35,668 nt of DNA, from positions 1-35,668 of the forward strand of contig ONLY01000026.1 of assembly GCA_900318775.1 (NCBI GenBank), given 5' to 3'. The position numbers and the translations under genes were made by a program. This stretch comes from an uncultured Prevotellaceae bacterium (GTDB lineage: Bacteria > Bacteroidota > Bacteroidia > Bacteroidales > Bacteroidaceae). Below, piece after piece: positions 23,247-30,902 of this stretch; positions within the stretch are counted from its first letter, which is position 1, and each line of letters opens with the position of its first letter. The notes beneath the pieces are model-generated. The model saw nothing but the letters and a program-made list of their open reading frames with translations, was not told where the DNA came from and made no database searches.

Positions 23247-24768
23247 CACATACAATCCCGATGTGCTCAACTGTCTTGCTAACCTGAGCAACGACGAAGT
23301 GTTTACACCGCCCTCGCTGGCGAACCAAGTGCTGGACTTATTGCCGCAGGAGTTGTTCTCGTCGCCTACTACCACGTTTCTCGACCCCGTGTCGAAGTCG
23401 GGTGTGTTTCTCCGTGAGATAGTCAAGCGGCTTGACCGAGGACTTGAGGCGCAGATGCCTGACCGTCGCCAGCGCATTGACCACATCCTGCGCAAGCAGG
23501 TGTTCGGCATCGCCATCACGGAACTGACAGCCCATCTCTCCCGCCGTTCCGTCTATTGTTCCAAGAACGCCAACAGCGATTATAGCGTCACTCGTTTCGA
23601 CACCGAAGGCGGCAACATCCTCTATCGTCCGCTTCGCCACACATGGGTGGGTGGCAAGTGCCGTTACTGCGGAGCCTCCCAAGAGGTGTATGACCGAGGT
23701 GCCCAATCCGAACAATATGCCTATCAGTTTATTCACACAGACAAACCACATACATTATTTACTCATAATATGAAGTTTGACGTAATTATTGGGAATCCTC
23801 CGTATCAACTTAACGATGGAGGAGGAACTGGATCAAGTGCAATGCCCATCTATCACAAATTCATTCAGCAATCCAAGAAATTAAAACCACGATATTTGTC
23901 GATGATTATTCCGTCAAGGTGGTTTAGTGGTGGAAGAGGATTAGATGATTTTCGTTCAGAAATGCTTCATGACAACCACCTGCGCGTGATTCACGATTTC
24001 TTAGATGCCAATGATTGTTTCCCTGGGGTAGAGATAAAAGGGGGCGTTTGCTATTTTCTATGGGAGTGTGAGAATGCTGGGTTATGTAAGATTGTCACAC
24101 ATAAGGGGAAAGATATCTCTGAATCAACCAGACCATTGCTCGAACCTGACACAGATATATTTATTAGGCATAATGAAGCCATATCAATTTTACGAAAAAT
24201 AGAAAAATTCAAAGAACATAAGTTTTCTGAACTTATTAGTGCAAACGACCCATTTGGATTTGATGTAAGAGAAGCAAATTCATATAGGAGGATAAAGCCA
24301 ACTTATTCGCTTAAAAAAGCTTCTGGTTTAGTCGAATTTTATTATAATGGATGGAAAAAGGATGGCATCGGCTATATCGAAAGGTCAAGTGCTAATAGAA
24401 ATGAAGGTTGGATAGATAAGTGTAAGATTTATATCCCTAAAGCATGGGGAGCAGGTTCAGGAGATACAGATTGGATCAAACCATTTATTGCAGATAAGCC
24501 TTCATGTTGTACGGAGACATATTTGGTTATTGGACCATTTGAATCAGTTCGTGTTGCAGAGAATGTGCTGTCATTTACGCAAACGAAGTTTTTCCATTTT
24601 CTAACATTGTTAATAAAAAACACTCAAAATGCGATGAAAAAAGTTTATTCTTTCGTCCCCCTCCAAGACTTCTCTCATCCGTGGACAGACGAGATGCTAT
24701 ACAAGAAGTATGGGTTGAGTGATGAAGAGATAGCCTTTATTGAGAGCATGATAAGACCGATGGAGTAG
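23236..24768 (+). CDS. Eco57I-like adenine methyltransferase subunit with NPPY and AT-rich centre
   Basis: A 510-residue protein. EVFTPPSLANQVLDLLPQEL and FLDPVSKSGVFLREI (residues 48-62) form a variant motif I in which the usual CG is SK. A CRYC pair lies at 142-145. The catalytic NPPY is at 187-190 within FDVIIGNPPYQL. The C-terminal end (VPLQDFSHPWTDEMLYKKYGLSDEEIAFIESMIRPME) is typical of the family. The middle, roughly 23740-24650, which should recognise the DNA target, is much more AT-rich than both ends (one 60-base stretch near 24181 has 12 G/C; one near 23461 has 38). This suggests replacement of the specificity region by recombination. Confidence 0.85.
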   Translation: MKTNTYNPDVLNCLANLSNDEVFTPPSLANQVLDLLPQELFSSPTTTFLDPVSKSGVFLREIVKRLDRGLEAQMPDRRQRIDHILRKQVFGIAITELTAHLSRRSVYCSKNANSDYSVTRFDTEGGNILYRPLRHTWVGGKCRYCGASQEVYDRGAQSEQYAYQFIHTDKPHTLFTHNMKFDVIIGNPPYQLNDGGGTGSSAMPIYHKFIQQSKKLKPRYLSMIIPSRWFSGGRGLDDFRSEMLHDNHLRVIHDFLDANDCFPGVEIKGGVCYFLWECENAGLCKIVTHKGKDISESTRPLLEPDTDIFIRHNEAISILRKIEKFKEHKFSELISANDPFGFDVREANSYRRIKPTYSLKKASGLVEFYYNGWKKDGIGYIERSSANRNEGWIDKCKIYIPKAWGAGSGDTDWIKPFIADKPSCCTETYLVIGPFESVRVAENVLSFTQTKFFHFLTLLIKNTQNAMKKVYSFVPLQDFSHPWTDEMLYKKYGLSDEEIAFIESMIRPME

Positions 24769-24814
24769 ATGAAAACGCAATTTAGACGTAAGCGGTAAAG
24801 AGTTTATTCCACAG

Positions 24815-24895
24815 CCTCTAAACTGACATCGTCGACGTTGGTGAATCGACCTCGACGATGTCGGCAAGTCGATGTCGACGATGTCGATTTAGAGG
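24815..24895 (+). repeat. 81-base long hairpin between methyltransferase and regulator
   Basis: 24815-24836 pairs with 24874-24895: CCTCTAAA with TTTAGAGG and GACATCGTCGAC with GTCGACGATGTC, in one register with only one mismatch and one G-U. Weaker pairing continues inward (24837-24842 with 24868-24873), and the loop itself holds a further CGAC...GTCG. It lies 47 bases after the methyltransferase stop. It could be a terminator, a processing site or an inserted palindromic element. From 24896 to 25050 I see only purine-rich sequence with no gene. Confidence 0.65.
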
Positions 24896-25056
24896 TTCTT
24901 ACATACACCTTAAGGAGGATGTTGTACGGAGGAGGATGAAGGAGTGGAAGGATGGGGACAATGAGAGAGGAGAGTGTCGGAGAAAAGAAGATAAAAAGAG
25001 CTGAAAGCTCGGCGCGTTCTTTGAAAGAAGGGAAAAACAATAAAAAAGTTCACTTT

Positions 25057-25088
25057 TTTGTGAATGTTGAAAAGGTTTTGTACCTTTG
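25057..25088 (+). promoter_or_regulatory. Promoter of the HigA-like gene and nuclease
   Basis: TTTG (25057-25060), 20 bases and TACCTTTG (25081-25088) match the consensus perfectly. The start would be near 25094, 35 bases before ATG 25129. The restriction gene may thus be expressed separately from the methyltransferase. Confidence 0.8.
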
Positions 25089-25128
25089 TATCAGTCAAGA
25101 AAACAATCCAATAGAAAGGAGCACTACA

Positions 25129-25437
25129 ATGGAAACCATCAAGAGACTACCGACACATCCGGGTGATGTGCTGAAAGAAGAGATTGAAAGCAGAGGCATC
25201 TCGCAGAAGAGATTTGCCGAGTTGTTGGGTGTTCCTTACACGCAACTGAATGAGATTCTGAATGGGAAACGTCCTGTTTCAACTGATTTCGCTTTGATGG
25301 TGGAAACTGCATTGGGCATCTCGCCCGAACTGCTCATCAATATGCAGAACCGCTACAACATGGCATTTGCGAGACAGAAACCAACGCTGCGTTCTCGTTT
25401 GCTGAGCATCCGCAAGGTTTGCGCCGCCATGCTCTGA
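25129..25437 (+). CDS. HigA-like XRE regulator within the restriction-modification island
   Basis: A 102-residue DNA-binding protein with the HigA/VapI pattern: THPGDVLKEEIESRGISQKRFAELLGVPYTQLNEILNGKRPVSTDFALMVETALGISPELLINMQ, covering a five-helix XRE fold. ATG 25129 is set by the promoter just upstream; the in-frame ATG at 24952 lies before it. No HigB-type toxin gene is next to it on either side. Position between the methyltransferase and nuclease genes, 46 bases before the latter, suggests it times nuclease expression as controller proteins do. That role is inferred; an orphan antitoxin is the alternative. Confidence 0.8.
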   Translation: METIKRLPTHPGDVLKEEIESRGISQKRFAELLGVPYTQLNEILNGKRPVSTDFALMVETALGISPELLINMQNRYNMAFARQKPTLRSRLLSIRKVCAAML

Positions 25438-25483
25438 TTGTTTTTCCTTTTCTTTAGGGTTCGTGCCATAAAACAAACAGTTT

Positions 25484-28339
25484 ATGGCAACAACAGAACT
25501 ATTGCAAGCGAGGGTGGAGAAAGAACCCTCCATCTATGCTTATGAGCTGCCCGATGTGCCTTCGCATCGGGGTTTGCTGAAAGTGGGCTACACGGTGCGC
25601 ACCGCCGAGGCGCGTGTGGCAGAGCAATGCCAGACGGCTCATCTGAAATATAAGATTGTGCTGGTGCGCTCGGCCATGAGGGCTGACGGCACCTCGTTTG
25701 ACGACCATGCGGTACATCGTGTGCTGCGTGGAGCGGGCTTCTACAATCCTGAAGGGGAGTGGTTCCGCTGCTCAGTGAGAGATGTGGAGCGAGCCATCAA
25801 GGCGGTGAAGGCGGGAAACGAGGCGATGCTGGAGCGCACAGAGACGTTCGACATGCGTCCCGAACAACGGAAGGCGGTGAAAAAGACGGCTGAATACTTC
25901 GAGACATTCTATCAGGAGGAACTGGCGGCAGGACGAACGGGTAAGGCGGGTTCGCCTCAACTGATACCTCACTTTCTCTGGAACGCCAAGATGCGTTTTG
26001 GCAAGACTTTCACCACTTATCAGCTGGCTCTCCGCATGGGGTGGAAGCGGCTGCTGGTGCTCACGTTCAAGCCTGCGGTGAAGACGGCTTGGAAGGAGGA
26101 CTTGCTGACGCATCAGGACTTTGAGGGTTGGCAGTTCTGCGAGAAACAAGAGAATGCGCAGTTCAATCGGGTGAACGAACATCGCCCCTTCGTGTGCTTT
26201 GCCTCTTTTCAGGATGTGCTGGGACGCAATGCCGTGGGTGGCATCAAGGCAACGAACGAATGGATTCAGGAGGTGGAGTGGGACTGCATCGTGCTGGACG
26301 AGTATCACTATGGAGCCTGGGGCAAGCATGCCAAGGACTTCTACAACAAGCAGGATGTGGAGCAGTTGGCTCGTGCCGTCGAGGTGGGCGAACTGATGGC
26401 GGAGGATGCCGCTGACCGCAAGGAACTGGACAGCCGCGAACTCTACGACGAGGAACTGATGCCGCTGACCACGCATGCCTACCTCTATCTGTCGGGCACG
26501 CCGTTCCGTGCCATCAGCACAGGAGAATTTATCGAGGAGCAAATCTACAACTGGACTTATTCGGACGAGCAACGGGAAAAGGAGGCATGGGACAGCAACC
26601 CGGAGACGAAGGGGATGCCGAACCCCTACAAGGCCTTGCCCAAGATGGTGATGATGACCTACCAACTGCCCGACAGCATCAAGGAGGTGGCTGACCAAGG
26701 AGAGTTTGACGAGTTCGACCTGAATGAGTTTTTCCGTGCTGACGAACGGGGCTTTGTGCATGAAGAGCATGTGCAGAAATGGCTTGACCTGATTCGAGGC
26801 TCGTATAAGGAGAACATCATCACGCAACTGAAGCAGGGCACAGAACGACCACCGATGCCGTTCTCGGATGTGCGTCTGCTCAGTTACTTGCAACACACCT
26901 ATTGGTTCCTGCCCTCGGTGGCGGCTTGCAAGGCGATGGAGCGGCTGATGGCAAGACCTGTCAACCACTTCTACCACGACTATGAGGTGGTGGTGGCTGC
27001 CGGCAATGAGGCTGGCATGGGTGCCGAAGCGGTGCTGCCTGTGTATGAGGCGATGAACCGGGAGGGTGACCCACGTCAGAGCAAGACCATCACGCTGTCG
27101 TGTGGCAAACTCTCGACGGGTGTGACGGTGCGGCCTTGGACGGGCATCCTGATGCTGCGCAATGCACGTTCGCCTGAGACGTACTTTCAGGCTGCGTTTC
27201 GTGTGCAGTCGCCTTGGACCACACGGGACGAATGGGGTCAGGAGGTCGTCTTGAAGCCTTACTGCTATGTGTTCGACTTTGCCCCCAACCGCGCTCTTCG
27301 GCAGGTGGAGGAGTACAGTTGCCAACTGAATCTGCATGAACCCAACCCCGAGAAGAAGGTGGAGGAGTTCATCCGCTTCCTGCCCGTGCTGGCGTATGAC
27401 GGCAGTTCGATGAAGGAGATTGATGCAGCGGGCATTCTCGATATGGCGATGAGCGGCACCACGGCGACGCTGTTGGCAAGGCGATGGGAGAGTGCGGTGC
27501 TGGTGAATGTGGACAACGCCACCTTAGGACGACTGATGAACTCGCCCGAGGCGATGAAGGCGCTGATGAACATCGAGGGTTTCCGCTCGCTGAATCAGGA
27601 TATCGAAACCATCATCAACAAGAGCGAGCAGGTGAAGAAGACCAAGCGTGAGCAGGGCGAGCATCTCACGCCGAAGCAGAAGAAGGAACTGACGGAGGCG
27701 GAGAAGGAATATAAGAGCAAGAGGAAGGAGATTCAGCAGAAGCTCATCAAGTTTGCCACACGCATTCCCGTGTTCATGTACTTGACGGACTTCCGTGAGT
27801 ATTCGCTGAAGGATGTGATTGTGAACCTGGAGCCAGAGCTGTTCCGCAAGGTGACGGGCTTGAGCATCAGCGACTTTGAGCTGCTGGTGAGCCTGAATGT
27901 GTTCAACAGCGAACTGATGAACGATGCGGTGTATAAGTTCAAACGCTATGAGGACAGCAGTCTTGACTATACGGGCATCGACACGCACAAGGGAACTGTG
28001 ATAGGCGGCTGGGATACGGCAATAGAAAAAGGTGTGCTCTTCGGGGAGAAGAACACACCTGTGGTGGATGAGCATATCGCTGCGCCTCGAACAGAAGGGA
28101 AGCAAGATGCCGTGAGAACCTCGGAGACGAGGAGGGAAAAGGCTGCTGAAGTGCGGCGTGCGAATCCGATTCCTCCTGAGGAAAAGGAGATTCAAGTGGG
28201 CGACAGCGTCATGCATAAGTCTTTCGGCAAGGGGGTTGTGAAGTCGATAGATGGGCGTTTCATCATCGTTGCCTTTGCCAACAAGGAGTCGAGGTTTTTG
28301 TATCCGTGGGTGTTTGAACAGGGATATATGACCCGTTGA
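25484..28339 (+). CDS. GIY-YIG (T5orf172-like) nuclease fused to SF2 helicase
   Basis: A 951-residue probable restriction enzyme. Residues 17-110 resemble a T5orf172/GIY-YIG nuclease (IYAYELPDVPSHRGLLKVGYT, AEARVAEQ, then HRVLRGAGFYNPEGEWFRC, with the expected Tyr, Arg and Glu). Residues 120-560 are a superfamily 2 motor: Walker A NAKMRFGKTF (168-175), Walker B LDEYH (271-275), YLSGTPFRA motif III, and a motif VI-like ARSPETYFQAAFRVQSPW. A charged coiled stretch lies near 705-755. The last 40 residues (VGDSVMHKSFGKGVVKSIDGRFIIVAFANKESRFLYP) form a small SH3/KOW-like domain. Start ATG 25484 gives MATTELLQAR. It pairs with the methyltransferase genes upstream and stays GC-rich throughout. Confidence 0.82.
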   Translation: MATTELLQARVEKEPSIYAYELPDVPSHRGLLKVGYTVRTAEARVAEQCQTAHLKYKIVLVRSAMRADGTSFDDHAVHRVLRGAGFYNPEGEWFRCSVRDVERAIKAVKAGNEAMLERTETFDMRPEQRKAVKKTAEYFETFYQEELAAGRTGKAGSPQLIPHFLWNAKMRFGKTFTTYQLALRMGWKRLLVLTFKPAVKTAWKEDLLTHQDFEGWQFCEKQENAQFNRVNEHRPFVCFASFQDVLGRNAVGGIKATNEWIQEVEWDCIVLDEYHYGAWGKHAKDFYNKQDVEQLARAVEVGELMAEDAADRKELDSRELYDEELMPLTTHAYLYLSGTPFRAISTGEFIEEQIYNWTYSDEQREKEAWDSNPETKGMPNPYKALPKMVMMTYQLPDSIKEVADQGEFDEFDLNEFFRADERGFVHEEHVQKWLDLIRGSYKENIITQLKQGTERPPMPFSDVRLLSYLQHTYWFLPSVAACKAMERLMARPVNHFYHDYEVVVAAGNEAGMGAEAVLPVYEAMNREGDPRQSKTITLSCGKLSTGVTVRPWTGILMLRNARSPETYFQAAFRVQSPWTTRDEWGQEVVLKPYCYVFDFAPNRALRQVEEYSCQLNLHEPNPEKKVEEFIRFLPVLAYDGSSMKEIDAAGILDMAMSGTTATLLARRWESAVLVNVDNATLGRLMNSPEAMKALMNIEGFRSLNQDIETIINKSEQVKKTKREQGEHLTPKQKKELTEAEKEYKSKRKEIQQKLIKFATRIPVFMYLTDFREYSLKDVIVNLEPELFRKVTGLSISDFELLVSLNVFNSELMNDAVYKFKRYEDSSLDYTGIDTHKGTVIGGWDTAIEKGVLFGEKNTPVVDEHIAAPRTEGKQDAVRTSETRREKAAEVRRANPIPPEEKEIQVGDSVMHKSFGKGVVKSIDGRFIIVAFANKESRFLYPWVFEQGYMTR

Positions 28340-28361
28340 CTCCTGTGACGACTTGCAAGGA

Positions 28362-28406
28362 GGGGGTGAGTTCAGATGGCAGGAGCTGTCATTTGAACTC
28401 GCCCTC
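28362..28406. terminator. 21-bp palindrome, shared terminator of convergent genes
   Basis: 28362-28382 pairs with 28386-28406 in one register, 21 consecutive pairs including four G-U, with a GAG loop. It overlaps the last six codons of the GH16-GH43 gene and begins 22 bases after the nuclease stop. It probably ends both transcripts. No clear T tract follows either side. Confidence 0.65.
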
Positions 28407-30203
28407 TATTTGTTTGCCGACGATGAGTTTGTCGCCTGAGAGGTCAACCTCGAAGAGGCAAGGAATGCGGAGGTAGTGGCCCTTGACGTTTTTGTGGCTA
28501 TGCACAGACATGAGCCAGCGGCCATCGAGGGTGCGGAAAAGCATGCCGTGACCGAAGTTGGGCGGCGTGATGGGCTGGCGCTCTTGTGTCCAGGGACCAT
28601 CGAGTGTGCCGCTCTTGGAGTAGGCTACACCTTGGGTGTAGAGGTCGTCTTTCCAACTGGTCCAGAGCATGCCGAGGCGGCCTGTGGCGGTGCGGAAGAG
28701 GTAGGGGCCGTCGGTCACTTTGTTGGGGTGGTTCTTGCGTTTCCCCTTCTCGTGGCTCCAAGGGGAGTCGGATGCGCGGAAGAGGACTTTCCCCTTGCCG
28801 ATGGAACCGCTGAGGTCGGGCTTCAGCTCTATCTTCTCGATGGTGCCGTTCCAGTTTTGCAGCCACTCGCCGCAATAGACCATGTAGGGCTTGCCGTCGG
28901 TGTCTACCCAGAAGGTGCCGTCGAGGGTGGGCTGGTGCTCGGGCAGATAGGTGGCATCAGCCATAGGGCGGTAGGGACCATCAGGGGTGTCGCTGACGAG
29001 CACGTGAGAGGCGCGACGAGGAATGACGTTGCCACGCACGGTGTCTATCTTGATGGCTTCGTTGGTAAAGGTGGCAAAGTAGTAGTATTTGCCTTTGTAG
29101 GGGTGCAATTCAGCAGCCCAAATCTGTGGACGTGCGCCCATCCATGAGTTGGGGTCAGTCTGTGCCACGCGGTATGGGCCAGCCCAAAGGTTCAGGTCTT
29201 TGCTGGTCCAGAGCAGGCCTCCTGTACCGGTCATGTAGTAGGTCTGTGTGGCAGAATCAGCCATGATGCAAGGGTCGGAGAGGCGAATCTGGTCACGAGG
29301 CGTGAGCTGCTGATACACGCGCACATAATCTATCTCGTACTTCATCGGCAGGGCAGAGTCGTCGATAGGACCACCGTTGTCGCCTCCGATGGCGAGGTTG
29401 AGCAGCAGGTATTGCGGACGGGTGAAGGGGTTGATGTGCTGTCCGATGGCTCCGTTGACGGTTTGGCTCATGGGAATGTCGTTGAGCAGTTCGTCGTCAA
29501 GATAGATGCGGATGGATTGGGGTGTCCAGTCCATGCGCCAGAGGTGGAACTGGTCGGCCCAGTTCGCGTCTTTGTTGGTGAAGTGGGTGAAGGGTGTCTT
29601 GGCGGAGTTCCATACGGCATGATAGGGCTGGTCGTCGCCCCAAGCGGCATTGGCCAGGATGTGGGGAATGCCATCGATGCGGTAGTACTCCATCACGTCA
29701 ATCTCACCACAGGAAGGCCAAGGGAGTGAGGCGCCCTTCTGCGCATTGCCAGATGTGCCTTTGCCCAACAGCCAGATGGCGGGCCAGGCCCCTCCTGCGG
29801 TGGGAATCTTGGCACGCACTTCGAGACGGCCATAGAGGAAGGAAAAGGAGTTGCGAGTGGTGAGGGATGAGGCTGTGTAGTCGATAAACTCGCGCTGACG
29901 GCGCCAATCGCGGTTGCCTGAAGGCGTGTAAAGCGGATTGGCTCGGTGTTCTTTCCGTGCCTCAATCACGAGGCAACCGCCCTTCTGGTAAGCATTGTCT
30001 TCTTGATACCATTGGTCTTCGTGGTTGCGCACAAAGCCGCGCTCAGCTTCCCACACAGCATGGTCGTAGGGACCATCGGTGTCGAACTCTTGGCTCCAGA
30101 TGAGTGTCCATTCTTTGGACGCTTGATTGGGCTGTGCCGAAAGGGAAAGACTGCAGAGTGTCAACAGCCCAAGGACTGCGATATACAAGTGTTTTGTGTT
30201 CAT
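28389..30203 (-). CDS. Secreted GH16-GH43 two-domain glycoside hydrolase
   Basis: A 604-residue exported enzyme with a signal peptide (MNTKHLYIAVLGLLTLCSLSLSA). Residues 32-298 are a GH16 jelly roll with the catalytic EIDVME (Glu167, Asp169, Glu172), typical of beta-1,3/1,4-glucanases and galactanases. Residues 305-600 are a GH43 five-blade propeller: LSDP (Asp310, base), DGTFW (Asp429) and VTDGPYL near 498. There the usual general-acid Glu of the GH43 EGP motif is Asp, as I recall in some Bacteroides members. The fusion suggests attack on one branched polysaccharide. There is no SusC/D pair, regulator or other CAZyme nearby. Substrate unknown. Confidence 0.85.
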   Translation of the reverse strand: MNTKHLYIAVLGLLTLCSLSLSAQPNQASKEWTLIWSQEFDTDGPYDHAVWEAERGFVRNHEDQWYQEDNAYQKGGCLVIEARKEHRANPLYTPSGNRDWRRQREFIDYTASSLTTRNSFSFLYGRLEVRAKIPTAGGAWPAIWLLGKGTSGNAQKGASLPWPSCGEIDVMEYYRIDGIPHILANAAWGDDQPYHAVWNSAKTPFTHFTNKDANWADQFHLWRMDWTPQSIRIYLDDELLNDIPMSQTVNGAIGQHINPFTRPQYLLLNLAIGGDNGGPIDDSALPMKYEIDYVRVYQQLTPRDQIRLSDPCIMADSATQTYYMTGTGGLLWTSKDLNLWAGPYRVAQTDPNSWMGARPQIWAAELHPYKGKYYYFATFTNEAIKIDTVRGNVIPRRASHVLVSDTPDGPYRPMADATYLPEHQPTLDGTFWVDTDGKPYMVYCGEWLQNWNGTIEKIELKPDLSGSIGKGKVLFRASDSPWSHEKGKRKNHPNKVTDGPYLFRTATGRLGMLWTSWKDDLYTQGVAYSKSGTLDGPWTQERQPITPPNFGHGMLFRTLDGRWLMSVHSHKNVKGHYLRIPCLFEVDLSGDKLIVGKQIEGEFK

Positions 30204-30244
30204 TGTTGAGGTTGTTTTTAGGGTGAAGAATTAGTTAGTTGTTT

Positions 30245-30349
30245 GAGGAGTGAGGAGTGAGGAGTGAGGAATTAGGAGTTAGGAGTTATTAGTTCAACTG
30301 TCAACTGTCAACTATCAACTGTCAACTATCAACTATCAACTGTCAACTA
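30245..30349. repeat. Fifteen in-phase heptanucleotide repeats
   Basis: Fifteen consecutive 7-base units without a phase break: GAGGAGT three times, GAGGAAT, TAGGAGT twice, TATTAGT, then eight units of TCAACTG or TCAACTA. The last unit (30343-30349) supplies the final codons and stop of the HSDR_N-like gene. Such arrays can change length by slippage. Confidence 0.85.
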
Positions 30350-30807
30350 TCAAACAGTTCTGCATATGCTGGGATGTCTTTCAAGAAGGTGTATGTGCCG
30401 TTCTGTAAGTCCACCTTGCAGCAGTAGTGCTTCAAGCCGTTGCTCACAACCAGATACTCGACCTCCAGCACGATGTTGTAACGAGATATTTGATTGAACA
30501 CTTTCTGGGTGATTTCCACATCAGGACGTTTGTATTCCACAATCATCAGCGGCTTCAGTCCCGTCTGGCCATATACCACCGTGTCGCATCGGCGGCTCAT
30601 GCCATTCAACTTTACAGCAACCTCGTTAGCCATCAGCGTGGGGGAGTAGCCTTTGTGCTCCAGCAGGAAATGCACGAAGTGCTGTCGCACCCACTCTTCG
30701 GGAGTGAGGGCAACAAACTTGCGGCGCAGCACATCAAGTATCTGCACCATCCCGTTCTGCTTCTTGATGTTTGCCTCGAAGGGCGGCAAATGGAGTGGCT
30801 GCATCAT
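30343..30807 (-). CDS. HSDR_N-like type I restriction R N-terminal domain protein
   Basis: A 154-residue protein equal to the stand-alone type I restriction enzyme R N-terminal domain (PF13588 type). Residues 30-125 carry the PD-(D/E)xK pattern: VRQHFVHFLLEHKGYSP, NEVAVKLNGMSRRCDTVVYGQTGLKPLMIVEYKRPDVEI, with Asp near 75 and Glu-x-Lys in VEYKRP. No helicase or specificity domain is attached and no hsdM/S is near. I recall this protein beside holA in many Bacteroidales, so it is probably a housekeeping nuclease-fold protein of unknown function. Two ATGs (30807 and 30804) are possible. A -7 box TACTTTTG (30822-30815) is almost adjacent. Its stop lies in the heptad array. Confidence 0.82.
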   Translation of the reverse strand: MMQPLHLPPFEANIKKQNGMVQILDVLRRKFVALTPEEWVRQHFVHFLLEHKGYSPTLMANEVAVKLNGMSRRCDTVVYGQTGLKPLMIVEYKRPDVEITQKVFNQISRYNIVLEVEYLVVSNGLKHYCCKVDLQNGTYTFLKDIPAYAELFDS

Positions 30808-30836
30808 GACTTTGCAAAAGTAGGAATTTTATATGA

Positions 30837-30871
30837 CAATTTTCAATTATCCATTTTCAATTATCAATTTA
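30837..30871. repeat. Five in-phase AT-rich heptads before holA
   Basis: CAATTTT, CAATTAT, CCATTTT, CAATTAT and CAATTTA run in phase between the divergent HSDR_N-like and holA promoters. They echo the CAACT-type heptads on the other side of the HSDR_N-like gene. Confidence 0.55.
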
Positions 30872-30877
30872 TTTCTC

Positions 30878-30885
30878 TACTTTTG
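30878..30885 (+). promoter_or_regulatory. -7 box of holA
   Basis: TACTTTTG matches TAnnTTTG and lies 17 bases before ATG 30903. No TTTG is present at the normal distance; the heptad repeats occupy that position. Confidence 0.45.
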
Positions 30886-30902
30886 CACAAAAGAACAAGC
30901 AA

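Noticed and set aside
22464..23519. A 351-codon minus-strand open frame over the methyltransferase genes.
   Set aside because: Plus-strand motif I and the VFTPP segment lie in the same DNA; the antisense product has no recognisable features.
24952..25128. A HigB-type toxin or an extended N-terminus before the HigA-like gene.
   Set aside because: The segment is low-complexity Lys/Glu/Ser sequence and contains the full promoter, so it is not coding.
25772..27337. A 521-codon minus-strand open frame opposite the nuclease-helicase gene.
   Set aside because: It is a shadow of a GC-rich coding strand: repetitive His/Leu/Arg composition, no domain, and fully covered by recognised helicase motifs on the plus strand.
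30245..30349. A CRISPR or replication iteron array.
   Set aside because: Units are seven bases without spacers, and no initiator gene or cas gene is nearby.
30343..30807. A second restriction system because of the HSDR_N similarity.
   Set aside because: Only the nuclease-fold domain is present, no helicase, methyltransferase or specificity gene adjoins it, and I recall it as a conserved neighbour of holA.
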